DNA of 64,000 bases, from the NCBI GenBank assembly GCA_963578475.1, contig CAUZCL010000018.1, positions 22,468 to 86,467 of the forward strand, written 5' to 3'. Positions 18,864 through 27,023 of the stretch are shown here, in pieces. The stretch comes from SMYC01 sp963578475. GTDB taxonomy: Bacteria > Acidobacteriota > Vicinamibacteria > Marinacidobacterales > SMYC01. Each line of letters opens with the position of its first letter. The first letter of the stretch is position 1. A program made the translations under genes and the position numbers. Under the pieces are notes generated by a model. That model saw only the letters and a program-made list of their open reading frames with translations, made no database searches and was not told where the DNA came from.

Positions 18864-19113
18864 CGGGGACTCTGCCCATCTTGTGGCGCGAAGCGAGCGG
18901 CGATTTTCTCCGAGTTGCTCCAACACAAGATTCTCGCGGATGTGCCTCACGCTCAATGGGTGTTCTCGATACCAAATGTTGAGACCCTACTGTCTACACC
19001 ATCGAGAGCTTCTAGGTGCTCTCGCAAGACTCGCCTACGAAACCGCCCGTGAGATGATGGACGCCGCTGTCAATGAGCCCGACGCACGCCCTGGTATGGT
19101 CGTCTTAGCTTAG
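18864..19113 (+). pseudogene. IS91-family (Y2) transposase remnant
   Basis: The frame beginning near 18864 reads LCPSCGAKRAAIFSELLQH, ILADVPHAQWVFSIP, then after one shift MLRPYCLHHRELLGALARLA and NEPDARPGMV. This is the zinc-finger (CPSC) to pre-HUH part of IS91-type rolling-circle transposases. The HUH and double-tyrosine parts are missing. One of at least four different transposase types left in this zone. Confidence 0.65.
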
Positions 19114-19364
19114 GGCCTCTGAAAGTCCGAATTCTGCGGACGGGCTACATCGCTCGGATCCTCCCCTGACTAGGCGAGGGGCAGATAGGAAGTTCAAGCT
19201 ACGTTTCCGCTGACCGATAAGTAGGCATTCTGTCCACTAGAGACCGGTGAAGGGATAAGGCCCCGATACGGGGCAGATAAGGCGTCCTTATTGTTGGTCA
19301 TAAACGCCCCAGCGGTAACTGACGGCGGAATGCGAACTGGGATACGCTGCCTTCGTCAATGTTC

Positions 19365-19972
19365 AGGAAGGCCTCATCACGATTATCGATACCGAAGACA
19401 GCCTGCGCGAACTCTATCCGCCGCAATCCAAAATCGTGCGCCTCAAAACGCTGCCGGCGATTGATGAGCATCTCGCCCGATTCATTTCCCTGTCGCCGTT
19501 TTTGGTGATTCTAACCACCCCAACCGCGGTACGGATGTCAGCCCTCGTGGCGATACCCCGGGCTTTGTTGAGATAGTCGACGCAAATACCCTGATGATTC
19601 CCGACCGGCCCGGCAACAATCGCCTCGATACCCTGTCAAATATTATGTTGGCTTGGTGTTCTTTATACCGGGCGTCGAGGAAACCGCGCGCGTTAACGGG
19701 AATGCGCGGATCGTCACAGACACGGAGAAGCTGCAAGAATTCGAGGTAAAGGGAACGGTGCTTTGCGCCGCGATCCTGATTGACGTGGCCGAGACGTCTC
19801 TGCACTGCGGAAGGCGCTGAAGCGTTCAAAGCTGTGGGGCAAGGAATACAGGATTGAACGCAGCGAACTGCCGACGCTGGGCAAGATTGTCTCGGACCAG
19901 ATAAACGGTGAAATCAGTGTCGGGGACGCTGAAGCAGAAGTGAAAGCCAGTTATCTAGATGGGATGTGGTAA
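19365..19972 (+). pseudogene. PPOX-class FMN-binding protein, several frameshifts
   Basis: Pyridoxamine-phosphate-oxidase-like flavoprotein of the DR2398 subgroup. Blocks in order across three frames: SLRELYPPQSKIVRLKTLPA, IDEHLARFISLSPFLVI, GTDVSPRGDTPGFVEIV, LMIPDRPGNNRLDTLSN, PGVEETARVNGNARIVTD, then KALKRSKLWGKEYRIERSEL and a tail ending DGMW at 19972. No start codon is left. Less GC-rich than its neighbours, so probably acquired. Dead. Confidence 0.65.
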
Positions 19973-20079
19973 GCCCCCTGATGGAAAAAACACTGTCTAC
20001 CCAAGTCTAGATATATTCGACCGAAAATTCACTGCGCATCAGAGTAGACTTGATTAAACCGTGCTGCAATTCTCTACGT

Positions 20080-20290
20080 CTAATCGCAGTACGGACCAAC
20101 GAGCCTCCTGACACCCAACCCCACAAGCCCCAACCCAAGCAGCAGGGCCGGCGAGGGTTCGGGGACCAGGGTCCAGCCTACGGCTACGGGGTCGAAGAAA
20201 GTAACCCCGTCGTCCGCCCACGCAGAGATGAAGTCGGTCGATGAGTCGTAGTACGGCGAGCCCGTAGTTTCCCCGACCTCCGAGTTCACG
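20080..20290 (-). pseudogene. PEP-CTERM protein C-terminal remnant
   Basis: The minus strand ends with WTLVPEPSPALLLGLGLVGL then GVRRL. This is a PEP-CTERM sorting signal: the PEP motif, a hydrophobic helix and a basic end, recognised by an exosortase that anchors exported proteins to the envelope. About 45 residues of the preceding domain remain (SSTDFISAWADDGVTFFD). Homology ends at about 20290, head-to-head with a GGT fragment. Confidence 0.6.
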
Positions 20291-20292
20291 AT

Positions 20293-20856
20293 TTGGTCGA
20301 TCGTTACTCCGTCGACTCCGACAAGGCCTCTCCCGTCATGCGACCCCGGGATCTCGAAAGCGAGCCAGATGGCGCGACGACCCATCTCACCGTCGTCGAC
20401 CGGGGCGGCAACATGGTGGCCCTGACCCAGACTTTGGGAGCGGGGTACGGATCCAAGGTCATCGTCGGCGATACAGGACTCATTTTCAGCAACCAGATGC
20501 GGCACATGCACCTCGATCCCCAAAGCCCGTCACAAATCCGGGCCGGCATCTGGCAGCGTCTCGCTCAGGTCATCGTGAATGTGCTCGACTTCGATATGAG
20601 CATTCAAGAAGCGACCGACGCTCCGAGGTTCGTCTACGGCGGACCCCAAGAGACGGGCGACGCCATCGCGCCCGTCTGGCACGTCGAACAAGGTATCGCG
20701 GCCAAAGCCATCGACGCGCTCACCGAAATGGGACACCGCATCGAGGTCGTGCCGCGCGAAGGCGGCGCCGTCAACGGCATCACCCGCGACCCCGAAACGG
20801 GCGTGCTGGTGGGGGGCGCCGACCCGCGCAGGCGTAGCTACGCCATGGGCTATTGA
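20293..20856 (+). pseudogene. gamma-glutamyltranspeptidase small-subunit remnant
   Basis: Begins at SDKASPVMRPRDLESEPDG just before the cleavage-site threonine in ATTHLTVVDRGGNMVALTQT. It then jumps from SPSQIRAG to IWQRLAQVIVNVLDFDMSIQ, skipping the APTIVL and GSPGG oxyanion region (about 25 residues), and ends normally at GGADPRRRSYAMGY. The large subunit is gone. It differs clearly from the intact GGT at 6.3 kb, so it is a distinct paralogue rather than a recent copy. Confidence 0.7.
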
Positions 20857-20962
20857 GCAAGTATGACGTCAACGATAGGAGCAGGGATAGCTCGAAGTGC
20901 GCCATCGCGAAGCCAGAATCGCGCCGTACCGCTTCCTCGTAGAGCCCGTAGGGTCAAGATAT

Positions 20963-21160
20963 TCATGCGGCTTCCCGATGGTAGAAACGGAGCAACCCGC
21001 CAAGCCGTTCACGGCACTGAATGGCGCTCTCTAAACCGTTAGTCTGAGCGATCGCGGGCTCGGGAAACAATAAGAGATTGTCCTTGCCTTGATGATTCCT
21101 CTCGTGGTGATGATGGGCGACGTACTCCTTCAGCGCGTGACGCAGCGAGTTCTCCCCGAT
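20963..21160 (-). pseudogene. integrase-core (rve) transposase C-terminal remnant
   Basis: The minus strand reads SLRHALKEYVAHHHHERNHQ, GKDNLLLFPEPA, then CRERLGGLLRFYHREAA and a stop at 20963. Integrase-core transposases of the IS481/IS3 kind end this way (YH.ERNHQG.....RERLGGLL.YY.R.A). The catalytic core upstream is absent. Confidence 0.6.
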
Positions 21161-21310
21161 TTGGTTGGATCGTCAGTAATTTGGTGCCGAGGGGGAGTAT
21201 TCGAGCCCAAGCCGAGACCTTAAGCCGATTTACAGGACTTACGCGCCCCCTAAGTGTCCCCTATTCTCATTCTGGCCCGCCTTCTCATCCCTGTAACTCG
21301 TTGATTTAAT

Positions 21311-21386
21311 TGGTGGAGCTGACGGGGATCGAACCCGTGGCCTCCTGAATGCCATTCAGGCGCGCTCCCAGCTGCGCCACAGCCCC
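21311..21386 (-). tRNA. tRNA-Ala (anticodon GGC)
   Basis: Seventy-six bases with encoded CCA. Acceptor arm GGGGCTG pairs with CAGCTCC; the anticodon arm is CCTGA-ATGGCAT-TCAGG with GGC in the centre; the T arm has GGTTCGATCC. The tRNA 3' end points left, toward the region of mobile-DNA remnants, the orientation expected if an island once integrated at this tRNA. I found no second copy of the tRNA 3' end in the window. Confidence 0.95.
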
Positions 21387-21703
21387 ACAAAAGGAATCTC
21401 TTATCCTAGGCCGAGCCGGTGACTCGAGTCAACAAAACGAGGGGTTTGGCGAGAGGAGTGAATGGAAGCGAGGGCCTGATTAAAGGAGGGTAAAACCAAG
21501 GAGCGTTTTTAAGGAAGTATGCCGCCCGAAGGCGAGCGGTGGTCCAGTCTCATCAGTATTCTTATTGGGTATGGGGCCCTCGCCCCACTCAAACCATAGT
21601 AAGCATAGAACTCGCCATAACGCAAATCCCGATCATCAACATGTGAAATAGAGAATTTATATGTCGGGGAAGCGCTTCGCATGACACGTTGACTCCGAAG
21701 GCT
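21387..21703. other. stretch without recognisable genes
   Basis: Lies between tRNA-Ala and the broken PilZ gene. No ORF or structure I can name. Confidence 0.4.
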
Positions 21704-22074
21704 TTAGCTGGATAGATGAGTCCGGAGAGCGATCCCGCTCCTGCGATCCATGAGCTCTTGCAGCGATGTTTCTTGCGGCTCCGTGAGCTCGACAAACCGT
21801 ATGGCCACGCGATACTTGACCGCCGGCTGGCCGGCGTTGCCGCGATCGAATCCTTGCACGTAGCTGCGAACGACCTCTGCCTCGAAAGCCGCGGCGTCCG
21901 ACGCCACGACCTTGAGGATGTAGCGGCGTTGGCGCTAAGTGTCGAGGGCATCTCTAGGAGCGCTCCAGAGAGCGAGACGTCCACGAGCGGAACGTCGATC
22001 TTGCCCTGCAGCTCGCCCGCGATGGGAACGCGAGGGTGCTCTCGCCGTTCATTTCCTTGCCATGCAACCGACAT
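21704..22074 (-). pseudogene. PilZ-domain protein (one frameshift)
   Basis: Cyclic-di-GMP-binding type PilZ domain. The N-terminus NERREHPRVPIAGELQGK carries the RxxxR motif (RREHPR) and VPLVDVSLSGALLEMPS carries the DxSxxG motif (DVSLSG). A shift near 21945 leads to VVASDAAAFEAEVVRSYVQG and RVAIRFVELTEPQETSLQEL, the rest of the barrel and C-terminal helix. One of four PilZ-type genes in the window. A single indel separates it from a complete 120-residue protein. Confidence 0.65.
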
Positions 22075-22169
22075 GTGCAGCGCCCTTCCAGCGTGGAAGA
22101 CGTTGCTTAGGTTTTAGTGTCTGTAAGGCCCATGATACTCGCTAGATGCAGCGAGCGCAATTTCCAGCT

Positions 22170-22375
22170 TTCAGTATTCAGAATTCAGGATCATGGACTC
22201 CGCATCCAGTTGCGGGCTCGGGTTTAACTCACGGTGGGCTCCTAATTATTTTCCTCGACTGAGGATACCGGCTTTCGTGGTCGTCCTATGTCCTTAGGCA
22301 CTCGCATCTGAGACAGGCCGACTTCTCAACGGACTGCACAGAGCCCTGTCTCAAGGAGCTGAATGCTGAATGCTG
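22170..22375. repeat. heptamer repeats bordering an intergenic segment
   Basis: TTCAGTATTCAGAATTCAGG at 22170-22189 and its inverted counterpart CTGAATGCTGAATGCTG at 22359-22375 bracket about 170 bases between the broken PilZ gene and the VWA gene stop. The right copy begins two bases after the VWA stop codon. Same (GCATTCA)n family as at 30.2, 31.6 and 44.2 kb. Confidence 0.6.
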
Positions 22376-22377
22376 TA

Positions 22378-23634
22378 TCAATGAATCTTGGTCGTCTTGC
22401 GCTTCACGTAATCCATCAGCACGTACTGCCCGAGCTGGGCGGGCGTCGTGAAATAAGCCTTGCCTTGCACGATTTCAGTGACTTTCTTCACGAAGCCCAC
22501 GAGGGAGTAGTCGCGCGCGAGCATGAACGTGTTGATCATGATCCCTCTTCGGCGGCATTCGACGACCTGTTTGAACGTCTGGTCGAGGATGAGCGGGTCG
22601 AGGCCGAAGGGGTTCTTGTAGATGCGCCCATCTTCGAGGGTGAGCGCCGAGGGTTTACCATCCGTAATCATGATGATTTGGCGCATGTCGGAGCGTTGGC
22701 GCATGAGAATTTCTTGAGCGAGCCGGAGCCCCTCCGCCGTGTTCGTGTGGAACGGGCCGACTTGAACTCTCGCGAGGCGGGATAAAGGCACTTCCTCGGC
22801 GCTGTCGTGAAATAGCACCAAATGCAGCTTATCGCCTAGAAATTGAGTGCGGACGAGGTGGGACAGCGCGAGGGTGACGCGCTTTGCCGGGGTGAAGCGG
22901 TCCTCGCCGTACAGGATCATGCTGTGGCTGCAGTCCAGCATGAGCACGGTCGCGCACGAGCTTCGATATTCCGCCTGGTGCACGTGCAGGTCATCCGGGG
23001 TCAGGTTTAGGGGAACACCGAGTCCTTCGCGCCTCACCGCGGACAGAAGCGTGCGCGAGACGTCCAAGTTCAACGTGTCGCCAAACTCGTAGCGTTTCGA
23101 GCTTCCTATGACCTCAACGCCTGTCGAGAGCTCCTGGGTCTCGTGCTGGCCGAGGTTCGCGCGTCCCAATCCGCCAAGCAAGTCTTTGAGCGCTTTGAAA
23201 CCGAGGAAATCGACTGACTTGTCGGTGAGCTCGAAGCGCATCGAGCGGGGCTGCGCAACATCGCCCATCTCGTCCGTCTCAGGATGCCCCACGGCCGTGA
23301 GGTTCGGGTCCCGGGGCGTAATGTTCACATAGCCCTCGTCCTGCATGCGCTGGATGATCTCGTCGAGAATCTCGCGCAGGCGCGAATCCTCGAAACTCTC
23401 GGCATCTCCCATGAGCCGCTCGATATCCGCCTGCGTGAGCCTTCCTTGCTGGAGGAGCGCTCTCAGGATGGCCTCTCGGAGCGACTGCATCACGTCGTCC
23501 GATAGCTCATGGAACCCGTACATGTCCTGGAATCCGCTATCGAGGAAGTAGTCCGAGAGCCCTTCGAGCAAGTCGGTGATATCAAAATCGTCGAACAGGT
23601 CGGGACGAAATTTGCTGTACTTGGTCATCGACAT
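22378..23634 (-). CDS. VWA-domain partner of MoxR-type ATPase
   Basis: 418 residues. The first 190 are helical and acidic (DLFDDFDITDLLEGLSDYFL), the second half is a von Willebrand A domain: the MIDAS motif is DCSHSMILYGEDRF (DxSxS), with TNTAEGLRLA and MITDGKPSALT supplying the remaining ligands. Lies 28 bases downstream of an AAA ATPase gene on the same strand. Such ATPase/VWA pairs act together as metal-dependent chaperone or chelatase-like machines. The substrate is unknown. Intact. Confidence 0.85.
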   Translation of the reverse strand: MSMTKYSKFRPDLFDDFDITDLLEGLSDYFLDSGFQDMYGFHELSDDVMQSLREAILRALLQQGRLTQADIERLMGDAESFEDSRLREILDEIIQRMQDEGYVNITPRDPNLTAVGHPETDEMGDVAQPRSMRFELTDKSVDFLGFKALKDLLGGLGRANLGQHETQELSTGVEVIGSSKRYEFGDTLNLDVSRTLLSAVRREGLGVPLNLTPDDLHVHQAEYRSSCATVLMLDCSHSMILYGEDRFTPAKRVTLALSHLVRTQFLGDKLHLVLFHDSAEEVPLSRLARVQVGPFHTNTAEGLRLAQEILMRQRSDMRQIIMITDGKPSALTLEDGRIYKNPFGLDPLILDQTFKQVVECRRRGIMINTFMLARDYSLVGFVKKVTEIVQGKAYFTTPAQLGQYVLMDYVKRKTTKIH

Positions 23635-23662
23635 CGGACTAGTCCTGGCCCCTAACTTAGTT

Positions 23663-25120
23663 TTAGTTCAAATGCGACTTGGTGTGACCGAGCGGCTCCT
23701 CATAGCCGATCTCCGGCTGCCGCTCCTCGTTGCGATGGTAGCCGCGCTCGTCGTTTCTCGAAATCTTCTTTACACCGGCCAGCCCTTCTAGAAGAAACTC
23801 GGCGGCGGAAACACGCTCGGGCGTCGAGGATTGCTCGGTCACCGAAACAACAGATGTGCGGGCGAGAAGCCCTGGGATCTCTGCGAGCGCTTGCAAAACT
23901 TCTTCCGAAGACGCGGTCTCCGGCACGCGGCAATAGCCGCCGCCGTCGAACCATTCGATGACGCTCTCAAAATCCTCGCTCGAGGCGTATTTCTGAAAGG
24001 CTGCGCCGACGGCGCGCTTGATGAGGTCTCGGGCGACGACATCCGCGCCTTTGAGCTCCCCTTCATATTCGAGCTCGAGCTTTCCCGTGATCGCGGGAAG
24101 CGACGCATAGACGTCCGAAACGCGGAGCGCCGTGGCCGCCTCGCCACGCTCGAGCGCGCGCCGCTCGGCGTTCGAGATGGCGCTCTCGAGCAGCGAGATG
24201 GGGAGCCTTTGGCTGACCCCCGACCGCTTGTCGACGCGCCGATCCGAACGCGCTTGGATGGCCACTTCCTCGACGATTTCCCGAACGTAGTGCGGAATGT
24301 GAAGTTCGTCGCGTCCCGCGCGATCCGTCCAAGCCTCGTCCTTCGTAATCGCGATTGACTCTTCGAGCGTCGCGGGGTAGTGGGTACGGATCTCCGATCC
24401 GATGCGGTCTTTGAGAGGCGTAATGATCCGCCCCCGCGCCGTATAGTCTTCAGGATTCGCGGTAAAGACCATCAAGATGTCGAGCGGCAAGCGTAGCGGA
24501 TAGCCTTTTATCTGAACGTCCCCCTCTTGGAGGATATTGAACAAACCCACCTGGATCTTTCCCGCGAGGTCGGGGAGCTCGTTGATCGCAAAAATGCCGC
24601 GATGCGCGCGCGGCAAGAGGCCGTAATGGATGGTGAGCTCGTCGGAAAGATCGAGCCCGCTTCTGGCGGCGCGGATGGGATCGAGGTCGCCGATCATGTC
24701 GGCGACGGTCACATCTGGCGTCGCCAGTTTCTCGACGTAGCGGTCTTCTCGATGGAGCCACCGAACCGGCGTCTCGGCACCCTTTTCCGCGACGAGCTTC
24801 TTGCAGGCGCCGCAGATCGGGGCGTGCGGGTCGTCATGGATCTCGCAACCGTCAATGACCGGGATCTCCTCGTCGAGGAATCGGGTCAAGCCGCGGAGCA
24901 TCCTTGTCTTAGCCTGGCCGCGGAGCCCCAGGAGAATGAAATGGTGCCGCGACAGCAGCGCGTTCACGACCTGGGGAATAACGGTATCGCCGTAGCCGAC
25001 GATTCCTGGAAAAAGCTCCTCTCCCGAGCTCATCTTCAGCATCAAGTTGTCGCGGATCTCGTCGCAAACGGCGCGCGGTTGATGATTCTGCAGTTCACCG
25101 AGGGTCTGGGCTTTGCTCAT
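23663..25120 (-). CDS. MoxR/magnesium-chelatase-type AAA+ ATPase
   Basis: 485 residues from the ATG at 25120. Walker A is the variant GLRGQAKTR, Walker B is GIFAINELPDL, sensor 1 is FTANPEDYTARGR. An insert near residue 95 has cysteines and histidines in zinc-ribbon-like spacing (GCEIHDDPHAPICGACKKL), a feature known in this ATPase subgroup. The C-terminal 120 residues are acidic and probably contact the VWA partner downstream. The start is preceded by TATAAT at six bases, and there is no Shine-Dalgarno, so a leaderless mRNA is likely. Intact. Confidence 0.85.
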   Translation of the reverse strand: MSKAQTLGELQNHQPRAVCDEIRDNLMLKMSSGEELFPGIVGYGDTVIPQVVNALLSRHHFILLGLRGQAKTRMLRGLTRFLDEEIPVIDGCEIHDDPHAPICGACKKLVAEKGAETPVRWLHREDRYVEKLATPDVTVADMIGDLDPIRAARSGLDLSDELTIHYGLLPRAHRGIFAINELPDLAGKIQVGLFNILQEGDVQIKGYPLRLPLDILMVFTANPEDYTARGRIITPLKDRIGSEIRTHYPATLEESIAITKDEAWTDRAGRDELHIPHYVREIVEEVAIQARSDRRVDKRSGVSQRLPISLLESAISNAERRALERGEAATALRVSDVYASLPAITGKLELEYEGELKGADVVARDLIKRAVGAAFQKYASSEDFESVIEWFDGGGYCRVPETASSEEVLQALAEIPGLLARTSVVSVTEQSSTPERVSAAEFLLEGLAGVKKISRNDERGYHRNEERQPEIGYEEPLGHTKSHLN

Positions 25121-25126
25121 GATCGG

Positions 25127-25132
25127 ATTATA
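25127..25132 (-). promoter_or_regulatory. -10 box of leaderless promoter for the AAA ATPase gene
   Basis: TATAAT, then CCGATC, then ATG. A start site seven bases after the -10 box would be the A of ATG. No ribosome binding site upstream of the start codon. Confidence 0.6.
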
Positions 25133-25161
25133 GCCTGATGCCATCTGGGAGACGCTAGTGA

Positions 25162-25312
25162 ACTGTAACAGATACTCGTTGCGCAAATCGCGAGGTCATT
25201 TTGTGGGCTGGCGAGGCGCGAGGACGACGTTATATCTGGATATTACGAGGAATCGCAACAAAGCCAGCGCGCAAAAGGACCCGCGATTTTGGCAGCGAGT
25301 ATCTGTTACAGT
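25162..25312. repeat. 151-bp palindromic, MITE-like element
   Basis: The ends are a perfect 17-base inverted repeat, ACTGTAACAGATACTCG on the left and its complement on the right, and imperfect pairing continues inward (AAATCGCG, TTTTG, GCTGGC all matched) for about 50 bases per arm. The hexamer CTAGTG occurs just outside both ends (25155-25160 and 25316-25321), with one and three extra bases between. It lies between divergent promoters of the AAA ATPase and BON genes. Encodes no protein. A non-autonomous transposon fits best. Confidence 0.65.
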
Positions 25313-25360
25313 CTACTAGTGGTGGTACGCGGGTGCTGGTTGAGTTAAGCTTCTCTCGAA

Positions 25361-25954
25361 ATGTTCTGGTTCGTTTTCCGCATGGTTTTTAGAGCTATCA
25401 CACTCGTGATACTCACGGGCACGGCTCTCGTTTTGTACTACCTCTACGAGTCCGGACAGTTTCCTGTCCTCCAGCACGTCATCGAGGATACTGCCGTGAC
25501 CGCCTCGGTCCGCGCGGGGTTCGCCATCCATCGGGATCTCGCCGATCGGCCCATACACGTATCAACCGCCGACAGCGTCGTCACCCTTTCGGGGCGCGTC
25601 GCGTCCCAAGAAGAGAAGGACGAAGCCGAGGCGATAGCAGCGACGATCGAAGGGGTCGACGAGATCGCGAATCATCTCGAGATCGAGCCCGGGCTCGAAG
25701 ACACCGACGGCGAAACGAACGACAAAAGCTTCGGTGAGCGGCTCGAGGACGCTGCACTTCTGGCGAAAATACGCACCGCCCTGCATCTCGACAGAGAAGT
25801 ACGCAAGCTGGATGTCGACATACGCGTCTCGTCGGGCCAGGTCATCCTGAGAGGTGAGATCCCGTCCGAGGCGCTGATGGACCGCATACGGACGCGGGTG
25901 GCAAGCGTCCGCGGCGTCGAGCGTCTCGAAGACAAGCTCGAGCTAAAAGAGTAG
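25361..25954 (+). CDS. membrane-anchored protein with two BON domains
   Basis: 197 residues. One N-terminal helix (VFRAITLVILTGTALVLYYL), then BON domain 1 (about 45-110: VTASVRAGFAIHRDL, VSTADSVVTLSGRVASQEEK) and BON domain 2 (about 130-195: LLAKIRTALHLDREV, VSSGQVILRGEIPSEALMDR). BON domains bind membranes or osmolytes and are typical of envelope-stress proteins such as OsmY. Divergent from the AAA ATPase gene across the palindromic element. Intact. Confidence 0.85.
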   Translation: MFWFVFRMVFRAITLVILTGTALVLYYLYESGQFPVLQHVIEDTAVTASVRAGFAIHRDLADRPIHVSTADSVVTLSGRVASQEEKDEAEAIAATIEGVDEIANHLEIEPGLEDTDGETNDKSFGERLEDAALLAKIRTALHLDREVRKLDVDIRVSSGQVILRGEIPSEALMDRIRTRVASVRGVERLEDKLELKE

Positions 25955-25988
25955 CGACAGGCTCCCCGCCGAAGCCCGAAGGGCGAGG

Positions 25989-26249
25989 CTAGTCTTTTTT
26001 GAGGCTGGCTACAAGGTCGTCCCGGTCGAACGGTTTTTCCAAGTAGCCGTGGAGAGCGAGCCCCGTTCCGCCCGGAAGGTCGAGGTCGGGAACTAGGGTA
26101 TCGAAGAGCTCGCCACGGATGAGCTGAAGCGCCCGCTGAAACTCCACGACCGCCACGACATCAAACCCAGCTTGCTCGAGGAAAATTGTCAGTGTTCGGC
26201 GCATGGATGCGTTGTCTTCGACGATGAGAACACGTTGTGGGTCGATCAT
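25989..26249 (-). pseudogene. response-regulator receiver domain with internal deletion
   Basis: 86 codons: RVLIVEDNASMRRTLTIFLE (acidic pair), PDLDLPGGTGLAL (phospho-acceptor loop), then directly HGYLEKPFDRDDLVASLKKD (KPF lysine block). A receiver needs about 30 more residues between GLAL and GYLEKPF, covering beta-4 and alpha-4 with the conserved Thr/Ser. The deletion keeps the frame. Without this core strand the fold is unlikely to be stable, so I treat it as dead. Confidence 0.65.
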
Positions 26250-26452
26250 TTAACTTCGTTAACAAGCAAGAGACGTACCAAATTGGGGCGAGGGTGTAAG
26301 CCGCAGCACACAAACAACTTGAAGAAACTGGCTTCCGGAACCGATTCAATGCTGTCACTAGCGTGCCACAGGCGAGCCACTTTTTGCCACCCGCCTTCGC
26401 CCTTCGGGCTATGGCGGGCAGGCCCGCCTTACTCTGGGGTTGGGGGGGGTTG

Positions 26453-27001
26453 TTAGGGGCGGGTGGAGCGCTCGACGTCCACAGCGAGGATGAGGCCCTT
26501 GTCGATTAGGAAAAGGGCGCGCCGCTCATCACCATCATTGAGGGCCCGCCGCGCCTGAGCCACGAAGCCACGGGCGGACGCGAATTGCTGCCGCTGGCTG
26601 TCGGAAAGCTTGCGCGTGCTCAGCGTGCCCATGAGTGAGCCCGCGCGCTCGAGCTTCGTCCAGAGCTCCGGGTCGACACGCTTGCTCCCCGCGCGCCCCC
26701 GCGAAGGGGTCTGAGGCGCTTTGTCGGGAGGTTTGGGCGGTGGCGGAGCCGGAGGCGCTTGTATGGACCCCCCATCAGGGCGGGGCGCGGGCTCTTCGAC
26801 GGCCGGCTCGGGCTCCACCTCCACGACAGGTTCTTCAGCAGGCCGTGTCTCTTCGGGCGCTTCAGGCTCCGGATGGTCCTCGCCCGCTGGCGTCGATGCT
26901 GCCGCTGGCGCGCGCGGGAAATCCGCACGTCGGGCGCGCCAACATCCGGCCAAGACGCTGAGCCCGATCAAAAGCAGGACGCTTAGCAGAAGACCCCTCA
27001 T
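26453..27001 (-). CDS. proline/glutamate-rich lipoprotein
   Basis: About 182 residues from ATG at 27001 (an in-frame GTG lies at 27013). Signal peptide with lipobox LSVLAGC, then a low-complexity Pro/Glu stretch (residues 30-95) that could span periplasm or peptidoglycan, then a helical C-terminal domain (DPELWTKLERAGSLMG to LIDKGLILAVDVERS). Last gene of the MglA-like, NtrC-type, NtrB-type run. Function unknown. Confidence 0.7.
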   Translation of the reverse strand: MRGLLLSVLLLIGLSVLAGCWRARRADFPRAPAAASTPAGEDHPEPEAPEETRPAEEPVVEVEPEPAVEEPAPRPDGGSIQAPPAPPPPKPPDKAPQTPSRGRAGSKRVDPELWTKLERAGSLMGTLSTRKLSDSQRQQFASARGFVAQARRALNDGDERRALFLIDKGLILAVDVERSTRP

Positions 27002-27023
27002 GCGATGTGGCACCCGACTTCCG

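Noticed and set aside
18655..18975. 106-codon minus-strand ORF
   Set aside because: It overlaps the IS91-type remnant on the plus strand and shows no motif or ribosome site.
21311..21386. Attachment-site duplication of the tRNA-Ala 3' end
   Set aside because: I searched by eye to the left for the T-arm and acceptor sequence and found no second copy.
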